From assembly GCA_025354615.1 (NCBI GenBank), contig JANXMO010000517.1:1-7156 (forward strand): a stretch of 7,156 nucleotides of DNA. The letters run 5' to 3'. The notes under the pieces are model-generated. The model was given only the letters and a program-made list of their open reading frames with translations, did no database searches and was not told the DNA's origin. The first letter of the stretch is position 1, and each line of letters starts with the position of its first letter. Shown piece after piece: positions 1-5,658 of the stretch. This stretch comes from Burkholderiales bacterium. Its GTDB lineage: Bacteria > Pseudomonadota > Gammaproteobacteria > Burkholderiales > Burkholderiaceae_C. The translations under genes were made by a program, and so were the position numbers.

Positions 1-1545
1 TTCGGCCGCGCATCCATCCGCTGGATGACCAATGCCGCGCCGGCGTTCGGTGCTGTCGGGCCCAGCCATGTCGACCCGCGCACGGGGGAAATTCTGGACG
101 CCGACATCGGCATCGAAAGCCTGTCGTCACGCAACGTGCGCGCGGCGCGGTCGCAGATTCTGGTCGCCACCAACAGCGCATCAGACGACTTGCGCGCTCG
201 TCGGACGGCCGCACTGTGCGATTACGCCGACCAGGCGGCCGACCAATTCGGCTACGCACTCGATCTGCTGGCCGCACGTGGCGATATCGAGCCGGGAAGC
301 CCGGAGGCCGAGGCTTTCGTCAACGCTTATTTGAAAGACGTGACGATGCACGAGGTCGGCCACACGCTGGGGCTGCGCCACAACTTTCGCGCCTCGCGCA
401 TTTACAGTGAGGCGCAGTTGTCGGATCCGGTGTTCACCGCCGCGCACGGCATTACCGGCTCGGTGATGGAATACGCGGCCATCAACCTGGCAGCGCCCGG
501 CACCCCGCGCGCGCAGCAAGGCACGCCCTACAACACCACCCTGGGGCCTTACGACTACTGGGCCATCGAATACGCCTACAAGCCGCTGGCACCAGCGGAA
601 GAAGAGGCCGCGCTGCGGCAGATTGCCAGCCGCAGCGCCGAGCCGCTGCTGGCGTATGGCACCGATGAGGACCAGTCGCTGGGCCTGGACCCGGAGTCGC
701 TGCAGTTCGACCTCGGAGATGACGTCGTGGCTTTCGCACGCAAACGCGTGGCCGTGGCGCGTGATCTGCTGAACCGCCAGGAAAGCCGCCAGCTGGCGCC
801 GGATGACGACTATTCGGTGCTGCGCCGCTCGGTAGCCTATGCGCTGCGCGACCTCGGCCGCACCGCGGCAGTGTTGACGCGTCAGATAGGCGGCGTGCGC
901 ACCCGGCGCGACCACGCCGGCAGCGGCCGTGACCCTTTGGTGCCGCTGCCGGCCGTCGAGCAGCGCGCCGCGCTCGACGTGCTGGCACGCGGCTACCTGG
1001 CGGCCGACAGTTTCGAGGCCAGCCCGGCGCTGCAGCGCAAGCTGGCGGTTGATTTCCAGGAGCGTACCGACGCCTACTTCCGCGGCGAGCCGCTGCCGCC
1101 CACCGATTTCTCGTTGGCGGCACAAGTCATCGAGCTGCAGCGCGGCGTGCTGGGCGCCTTGCTCAATGACGCGGTATTGACGCGCCTGCTCGACAACGAA
1201 GCCAAGTCACCGGCCGACGCGTTGCGGCTCGGCGAGTTCTATCAGCGCCTGACCGACACTGTCTGGAGCGAGCTTGCCAACCCCGGCCACGACATTGCTC
1301 CGCTGCGCCGGGAGCTGCAGCGCGAGCACGTCAACCGCCTGGCCGCGTTGCTGTTGCGCCCCGCGGCGCTGACGCGCGTTGACGCCCGCAGCGGCCTGCG
1401 TGCGCAGGCCCAAAGCCTGCTCAACCGGCTGGGCGCGGCGCAGCGCCGGCACGGATCGAATGCCGAAACCATCGCGCATTTGAAAGACAGCGCCAACACC
1501 TTGTCGCAAGCGCTGTCGGCGCGCCTGGAGCGTGCAGGCGCTTGA
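1..1545 (+). CDS. Zinc-dependent metalloprotease (DUF5117/DUF4953 type), C-terminal part; 5' end outside window
   Basis: The reading frame is open from base 1, so the 514 visible residues are the C-terminal part of a longer protein and the in-frame ATG at 25 is probably internal. The visible start (RWM, then GPSHVDPRTGEILDADI) matches the region preceding the active site in bacterial DUF5117/DUF4953 metalloproteases. The zinc site HEVGHTLGLRH is complete at bases 349-381: three histidine ligands and the catalytic glutamate. A Met-turn-like SVMEY follows, with its Met at 466, then LGPYDYWAIEYAYKP, also typical of the family. The remaining 300 or so residues look helical, rich in Ala, Leu and Arg, with no membrane segment. 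Family members are usually predicted to be exported peptidases; the signal peptide would lie outside the window. The substrate is unknown. The gene ends in TGA and converges on the histidine kinase gene. No broken or missing catalytic residue is seen. Confidence 0.9.
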   Translation, partial: FGRASIRWMTNAAPAFGAVGPSHVDPRTGEILDADIGIESLSSRNVRAARSQILVATNSASDDLRARRTAALCDYADQAADQFGYALDLLAARGDIEPGSPEAEAFVNAYLKDVTMHEVGHTLGLRHNFRASRIYSEAQLSDPVFTAAHGITGSVMEYAAINLAAPGTPRAQQGTPYNTTLGPYDYWAIEYAYKPLAPAEEEAALRQIASRSAEPLLAYGTDEDQSLGLDPESLQFDLGDDVVAFARKRVAVARDLLNRQESRQLAPDDDYSVLRRSVAYALRDLGRTAAVLTRQIGGVRTRRDHAGSGRDPLVPLPAVEQRAALDVLARGYLAADSFEASPALQRKLAVDFQERTDAYFRGEPLPPTDFSLAAQVIELQRGVLGALLNDAVLTRLLDNEAKSPADALRLGEFYQRLTDTVWSELANPGHDIAPLRRELQREHVNRLAALLLRPAALTRVDARSGLRAQAQSLLNRLGAAQRRHGSNAETIAHLKDSANTLSQALSARLERAGA

Positions 1546-1635
1546 GACATGCGTGATGGATGACCGGCTCGATTCAGGTTTGCTGATGCCCATTCAACAT
1601 CCTCGTCGCATTGGCTCCCTCTCCCTCTGGGAGCT

Positions 1636-1659
1636 CCCTCTCCCACTTGTGGGAGAGGG
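1636..1659 (+). terminator. Hairpin 1 of the intergenic repeat, candidate terminator for the protease gene
   Basis: CCCTCTCCCAC (1636-1646) pairs perfectly with GTGGGAGAGGG (1649-1659) around a formal TT loop, 91 bases after the protease stop codon. The stem is strong and GC-rich, but no run of T follows on either strand. Intrinsic termination is therefore possible, not demonstrated. Confidence 0.4.
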
Positions 1660-1727
1660 TGGGGGTGAGGGCCGCAGTGCCGCCATGGCATTCACTTGTT
1701 TGCGCCATGCGCCGTCCCTCACCCCTG

Positions 1728-1751
1728 CCCTCTCCCGCGGGCGGGAGAGGG
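1728..1751 (-). terminator. Hairpin 2 of the intergenic repeat, candidate terminator for the histidine kinase gene
   Basis: CCCTCTCCCGC (1728-1738) pairs perfectly with GCGGGAGAGGG (1741-1751). It lies 68 bases downstream of the kinase stop codon in the direction of kinase transcription. It differs from hairpin 1 by an A-T to G-C change in the stem that keeps pairing, plus a changed loop. It has no T tract, so its role as a terminator is inferred from position and stem strength alone. Confidence 0.4.
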
Positions 1752-1819
1752 AGTTCACTTCACCCATACCAATTGCGCTGTGGCCTGGGCTTTCAAGCGT
1801 GCGCTGGCAACCGCCCTCG

Positions 1820-4800
1820 TTACGCGCCGTTCAGCCCGTTGTGCAAAGCGGGCGGGTGCTTGTCCAAGCTGTTGTCGGCGCCGTGGTCGATGGCGCTCTG
1901 CAACACCTGTGACAAGGCGGAAACGGTATAGGGCTTGTGCAGCAAATCAAACCCATGGGCGCCCTTTTGCGCCAATACTTGGCTGTAGCCGCTGGACAAG
2001 ACGATGGGCATCGAGCGGTGCCGGCGACGGATTTCCTGGGCCAGCTCAATGCCGTCCATGCCGCCCATGACGACATCTGAAAACACGGCCGCGAAGCGCT
2101 TCGAGTCGCGGTCCAGTTCCGCCAGCGCGGCGGGGCCGCCGTACACCGTCACGGTGGTGTAACTCAAGGCACGCAGTGTGTCTTCCACCGACATGGCGAC
2201 TTCAAGATTGTCTTCAACCACCAGGATGCAGGCACCCCGTCCATCGATATGCTGGGGCACCGGCTGCACGGGTTCGGCCGGCATTGACAGCACACCCACC
2301 GCGGCCGTGGCGGGCAAATACAAGGTGAAAGTCGTGCCTTCGCCGGGATTGCTTTCCACGTGCACGTCACCACCCGATTGCTTGGCGAAACCAAACACCT
2401 GCGACAAGCCCAGGCCGGTGCCCAAGCCCACGCCTTTGGTGGTGAAAAACGGCTCGAATATTTTTTCCAGATGTTGCGGTTCAATGCCGCCGCCGGTATC
2501 GGACAGGGAAATGCCGACAAACTCGCCCGCCACGGCGGCTTGCGTTTTTGAGGCCGGAATACCGCACAGACGCTTGACACCGATGGTCAACTGGCCGGTG
2601 CCCTTCATCGCATCGCGGGCGTTGACCGCCATGTTGACAATGGCGGTGTCCAACTGACTGGCGTCGGCGTTGACGATGCAGTTTGGTTCACCGGCATTCA
2701 CCTTGACGTCAATCCGTGAGCCGACCAGCGTGCTGATCATTTCGCTGATCGACAGCACGTTTTGGGCGGCATCGAAAACGACCGGCTTCAAAGTCTGCCG
2801 GCGTGCAAAGGCGAGCAGCTGGCCGGTCAGTTTGCCGGCCCGCGTCACGGCATTCGCGATCGACGTCATGAAGCGTTGCCGCCGTTCTTCAGGCAGTTCG
2901 GGGCGGCGCAGCAATTCGATCGAGTTCTGGATGATGGTCAGCAGATTGTTGAAGTCGTGAGCCACGCCGCCGGTCAACTGGCCCACGGCTTCCATTTTTT
3001 GCGATTGGCGCAATGCGTCTTCGGCGCTGCGCTCGCGGGTGACGTCGCGCCCCACGGCATGGATGTTGCCGCTGTCTGGCACCGCGGTCCAGTTCAACAA
3101 ATGGTAGGAGCCGTTCTTGGCTCGGCAGCGGTTTTCGAACGCGAAGGTGGTGGCACCCGCAGTCAGCTTGGCGACCTCGGCCAAGGTCGGCTTGACATCG
3201 TCGGGGTGGACGAAGCCCAGCAAGTTCTGGCCCGCCATTTCATGGTGGCGCCAGCCCAGCAGGCGTTCACCGGCCGGGTTGATGGCTGAAATCGTGCCGC
3301 TGTAGTTGCACACCAGCATCAACTCCTGCGACAGGGACCAAAGGCGATCGCGGTCACGCGTGCTTTGCGCCTCGGCCAGTTTGCGCTCGTGGATGTCGGT
3401 GTTGGTGCCGACCCAGCGGCTGATCGAGCCATCAGCCGCACGCAAGGCGATGGCCCGCGCCAGGTGCCAGCGGTAAGCGCCGCCGGCATGGCGCAGCCGG
3501 AATTCGGTTTCATACGGCTCACCCGTGGCCACCGCGCCGGCCCAGTCGCTGGCGGCCGCGGCCACATCGTCGGGGTGCACGATCCGGGCCCAGCCCTGGC
3601 CGTCGAGTTCGCCCACCGCCAGGCCGCTGTATTCATAAACCCGGTCGTTGAACCAGTCGAGCAGGCCGTTTGGTGGCGCGGTCCATACGTGGTTGGGCAA
3701 GGCCTGCGCAAAGGTCTGGAATTGCGCCGCGCTTTCTTCGAGTGCCTGCTGCGCGAGCTTGCGTTCAGTGATGTCATGGACGACCCCGACCATGTGCATT
3801 TTCTGCCCCGAGGCGTCGGCTTCGAATTCCGCTTTGCGGGCAATCCAGCGCAAGGCGCCGTCGTTTTCACGGCGAATGCGGTATTCGACATCCAGCGGCG
3901 CCTGCCGGCTGTCACGCGTGTCGGCCGCTGACTTGAGGTGCGCATCTTCCTCGATCACCAGCGCCTCAAGCCGCGCCGCGGGCACGCTGTCGCTGTCGTC
4001 GAGACCAAAAATTTTGAAAAACTCGCGCGTGCCGGACAGGTAGTGGGTTTCCAGGTCCACCGTGAAAGTGCCGACACCGCCCGCTTCCTGCGCCCGCTGC
4101 AGCCGTTGCTCCGATTGACGCAGCGCTTGCGCAGCCCGGTGTTGTTCCGTCTGGTCACGCAGCACTTTGACGAAGCCGGCGGCTTTGCCGGAGGCATCGA
4201 AAATAGGCGTCAACTCACTCGTCGCCCAAAACCGCTGGCCGGAGCGGCGCACGTGCCAACGTTCGTTGCTTGCCGCCCCCAGGGCCAGCGCCAAACGCAT
4301 TTCGGTGTGCAGGGCGTCGCGGGCTTGGTCCTCGGCCGTGAAGCACGCCAACGTTTGCTGACCCAGCATGGCCTGCTCGGGCCAGCCGAAAATGCGCCAG
4401 GCGCCCTTGTTCCAGCGGGTTACCTGACCACTCAGGTCGGTGGCGATGATGGCGTAGTCAACCGCGCTGTCAAGAATCTGCCGGTGCCACATCTCGCTGG
4501 CCCGCACAGCTTTTTCGTTGGTGACGCGGTCAGTGACGTCAGCGCCCTGAACGAAAAGGCCGACCACCAAGCCACTCGGGTCGCGCAGCGGCTGGTAGAC
4601 GAAATCGATGAAATGCTCTTCGCCCACGGCGCCTGCCGTTTTGTGCAAGGTGACGGCAACGTTCTTTGCCGCATACGGTTGCCCGGTGTTGAAGACCTTG
4701 TCCACCAAAGTACAAAAACCTTGCGCCACGACTTCGGGCAGCGCTTGCCGAACCGTCAAGCCGATCAATTGTCGGTGGCCAACCAATTGCAGGTAAGCCG

Positions 4801-5404
4801 GGTTGACGAGATCGAACACATGGTTCGGCCCGTGCAGCACCGCCATGAACCCGGGCGACTGCTCGAACATTTGGCGCAACCGGTCACGCTCTGCTTGCAG
4901 CCATGTTTCGGCCAAGGCTTTGTCGGCCGTCCCGGTGACCACACCCAACATCCCCACTGCCTGACCTGTTTCATCCACCACTGGTGAGCAGCCCAACAGG
5001 TGTCGCGCAGGGCCTGCCCGGTCGTCACCTTGCAATACCAGCTTGTTGTCGTGGCGGCCGATGGCCGACCGTTCGAAGCGCCCGGTATGCAACAGCTGCG
5101 CATACAAGGCCGCGGCCTCAGGCCAATGCTGCACCGTCGTGCCTGGTAACAGCGGGTGGCCGGGCCGCGGTAAATCGGTGTAGTTCGTATTGCAAAACAT
5201 CAGGCCGTCAACGCCCCACCATAAAACCATGGGAACGGCCGCATGAAGTACCAACGCAATGGTGGCCTTCAAGCTGGCCGGCCACGCCTCGATACTGCCA
5301 AGCGAGGTAGCCGACCAGTCAAACGACGCGATCGCTTGCCCCATCTCGCCGCTGCCTGTCAAAAAACGCAGGTTTTCCTGAGGCGCCGGTGCGGCGAGGG
5401 ACAT
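1820..5404 (-). CDS. Multi-PAS cytosolic hybrid sensor histidine kinase with C-terminal receiver domain
   Basis: This complete 1,194-residue kinase should autophosphorylate on histidine in response to a cue sensed by its PAS array and pass the phosphate to its own receiver. Approximate domains: divergent PAS-like 1-160, then PAS at 170-293, 305-422, 432-548, 560-675 and 685-792, joined by charged helical linkers (for example ITERK at 545-549); HisKA 803-868; HATPase 910-1033; receiver 1058-1172. The H-box is VAHDFNN with phosphoacceptor H816. The N-box has N924 and N928, followed by DTGGG (969-973), FEPFF (983-987) and GLGTGLGL (993-1000). The receiver has E1064/D1065, phosphoacceptor D1110, S1137 and K1157, so every catalytic position looks intact. 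No convincing transmembrane segment is present, so it is probably cytosolic. I prefer the ATG at 5404 to the in-frame TTG two codons earlier because GAAAGG sits 6 bases before the ATG. The gene ends in TAA. No partner response regulator is visible and the stimulus cannot be read from sequence. By eye it is somewhat less GC-rich than its neighbours. Confidence 0.95.
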   Translation of the reverse strand: MSLAAPAPQENLRFLTGSGEMGQAIASFDWSATSLGSIEAWPASLKATIALVLHAAVPMVLWWGVDGLMFCNTNYTDLPRPGHPLLPGTTVQHWPEAAALYAQLLHTGRFERSAIGRHDNKLVLQGDDRAGPARHLLGCSPVVDETGQAVGMLGVVTGTADKALAETWLQAERDRLRQMFEQSPGFMAVLHGPNHVFDLVNPAYLQLVGHRQLIGLTVRQALPEVVAQGFCTLVDKVFNTGQPYAAKNVAVTLHKTAGAVGEEHFIDFVYQPLRDPSGLVVGLFVQGADVTDRVTNEKAVRASEMWHRQILDSAVDYAIIATDLSGQVTRWNKGAWRIFGWPEQAMLGQQTLACFTAEDQARDALHTEMRLALALGAASNERWHVRRSGQRFWATSELTPIFDASGKAAGFVKVLRDQTEQHRAAQALRQSEQRLQRAQEAGGVGTFTVDLETHYLSGTREFFKIFGLDDSDSVPAARLEALVIEEDAHLKSAADTRDSRQAPLDVEYRIRRENDGALRWIARKAEFEADASGQKMHMVGVVHDITERKLAQQALEESAAQFQTFAQALPNHVWTAPPNGLLDWFNDRVYEYSGLAVGELDGQGWARIVHPDDVAAAASDWAGAVATGEPYETEFRLRHAGGAYRWHLARAIALRAADGSISRWVGTNTDIHERKLAEAQSTRDRDRLWSLSQELMLVCNYSGTISAINPAGERLLGWRHHEMAGQNLLGFVHPDDVKPTLAEVAKLTAGATTFAFENRCRAKNGSYHLLNWTAVPDSGNIHAVGRDVTRERSAEDALRQSQKMEAVGQLTGGVAHDFNNLLTIIQNSIELLRRPELPEERRQRFMTSIANAVTRAGKLTGQLLAFARRQTLKPVVFDAAQNVLSISEMISTLVGSRIDVKVNAGEPNCIVNADASQLDTAIVNMAVNARDAMKGTGQLTIGVKRLCGIPASKTQAAVAGEFVGISLSDTGGGIEPQHLEKIFEPFFTTKGVGLGTGLGLSQVFGFAKQSGGDVHVESNPGEGTTFTLYLPATAAVGVLSMPAEPVQPVPQHIDGRGACILVVEDNLEVAMSVEDTLRALSYTTVTVYGGPAALAELDRDSKRFAAVFSDVVMGGMDGIELAQEIRRRHRSMPIVLSSGYSQVLAQKGAHGFDLLHKPYTVSALSQVLQSAIDHGADNSLDKHPPALHNGLNGA

Positions 5405-5420
5405 GACCAACCTTTCAAGG
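5402..5420 (-). repeat. Near-duplicate start-region motif, copy A (kinase start)
   Basis: On the + strand the copy reads CATGACCAACCTTTCAAGG. It covers the kinase start codon, the spacer and the ribosome binding site. It matches copy B at 5535-5554 at 18 positions, with one substitution and one single-base indel. Both copies are in the same orientation, 133 bases apart. Confidence 0.75.
5411..5416 (-). promoter_or_regulatory. Ribosome binding site of the histidine kinase gene
   Basis: On the minus strand GAAAGG is followed by the 6-base spacer TTGGTC and then ATG. This spacing decides for the ATG at 5404 over the TTG at 5410, which would directly abut the same GAAAGG. Confidence 0.6.
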
Positions 5421-5452
5421 TGCTTGAGCGCTTGCTTGCGCGTCAGCCCGGA

Positions 5453-5482
5453 ATTATCGTGTGCCGCTGGGAAGCCAGTTCA
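5453..5482 (-). promoter_or_regulatory. Weak candidate sigma-70 promoter for the histidine kinase gene
   Basis: GATAAT on the minus strand (5453-5458) matches the -10 consensus at 5 of 6 positions. It would place a transcription start about 40 bases before the kinase ATG. The matching -35 is poor: TGAACT at 5477-5482 with an 18-base spacer. No other convincing sigma-70 pair and no sigma-54 (-24/-12) site was seen in the 254-base gap. Treat it as tentative. Confidence 0.2.
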
Positions 5483-5537
5483 CAGAAACCCCATGTGGAT
5501 TGCGGTAAGAGGGCGACAAGGCGCCAACCACCGCCAT
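5454..5537 (-). CDS. Possible 27-codon leader ORF upstream of the histidine kinase
   Basis: An ATG at 5537 opens 27 codons ending in TAA at 5454-5456. Its peptide starts MAVVGALSPSYRN and ends WLPSGTR. The only reason to list it is that its start sits in a near-copy of the kinase's own start region, AAAGGTGGGTCATG against AAAGGTTGGTCATG, so it has a comparable ribosome binding site. The peptide has no recognisable domain, signal or run of regulatory codons. A short ORF like this arises easily by chance in GC-rich DNA. If the promoter at 5453-5482 is the main one, this ORF would not be on the kinase transcript. Confidence 0.15.
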   Translation of the reverse strand: MAVVGALSPSYRNPHGVSVNWLPSGTR

Positions 5538-5554
5538 GACCCACCTTTGCAAGG
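5535..5554 (-). repeat. Near-duplicate start-region motif, copy B
   Basis: On the + strand the copy reads CATGACCCACCTTTGCAAGG. It is the partner of the kinase-start motif at 5402-5420. On the minus strand it supplies AAAGG, a short spacer and an ATG, like the real start. Its upstream edge overlaps the small hairpin at 5553-5567. Confidence 0.75.
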
Positions 5555-5567
5555 CGTTTACAACGCC
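5553..5567. other. Small inverted repeat (6-bp stem, 3-base loop)
   Basis: GGCGTT (5553-5558) pairs with AACGCC (5562-5567) around TAC. It lies immediately upstream of copy B of the start-region motif in the kinase's transcription direction. No T tract follows, so a terminator is unlikely. A small operator or chance pairing are both possible. Confidence 0.35.
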
Positions 5568-5597
5568 GCAGACCGCCCACCACGGAGATTCGCAAGG

Positions 5598-5613
5598 CCG
5601 CGCCTCCTCGCGG
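5598..5613. other. Small hairpin with an AGGAGG loop on the minus strand
   Basis: CCGCG (5598-5602) pairs with CGCGG (5609-5613). On the minus strand the six-base loop is AGGAGG, a perfect Shine-Dalgarno core. It lies 45 bases past the oxidoreductase stop codon. It may act as a weak terminator stem for that gene or be incidental. Confidence 0.3.
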
Positions 5614-5658
5614 GGACCGGTTCTGCGTTACTCCAGCGAACCACTTCGTGCCTTGCTG

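Larger units (their letters stand above)
1614..1751. repeat. Composite intergenic inverted repeat made of two related hairpins
   Basis: Between the convergent stop codons lies a dense palindromic element. Its outer arms, 1651-1671 and 1716-1736, are inverted copies matching at 19 of 21 positions. Each arm forms half of a local hairpin (1636-1659 and 1728-1751) with a perfect 11-bp stem of the CCCTCTCCC/GGGAGAGGG kind. ATGGC at 1685-1689 can pair with GCCAT at 1704-1708 at the apex of the large fold. The left edge also has a 12-base direct repeat, GCTCCCTCTCCC at 1614-1625 and 1633-1644, and the perfect palindrome GGGAGCTCCC at 1629-1638. Similar GGGAGAGGG palindromes are, from general knowledge, common dispersed intergenic elements in GC-rich proteobacteria. 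I see no open reading frame or transposase linked to it. Bases 1546-1613 and 1752-1819 hold nothing I recognise. Confidence 0.85.

Noticed and set aside
181..1125. A 314-codon open frame on the minus strand opposite the metalloprotease
   Set aside because: It is antisense to a well-supported family gene, has low-complexity Arg/Gln/Val-rich content and no recognisable motif. Long antisense frames are expected from GC-biased codon use.
1532..1912. A 126-codon + strand open frame across the intergenic repeat
   Set aside because: It overlaps both flanking gene ends and is mainly translation of the palindromic repeat, with no good ribosome binding site.
3000..4900. LOV-type light-sensing or FixL-type haem-binding PAS domain in the kinase
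   Set aside because: No NCRFLQ-like flavin-cysteine motif is present in any PAS segment, and I could not identify a FixL-like haem histidine context.
3938..4987. A 349-codon + strand open frame opposite the histidine kinase
   Set aside because: It lies wholly within PAS domains read with confidence on the other strand, and its translation has no recognisable domain.
4910..5404. Hydrophobic stretch near kinase residues 49-70 as a membrane anchor
   Set aside because: It is interrupted by Pro, Asp and Gly and falls inside a PAS-like fold; a single such segment is not a convincing transmembrane helix.
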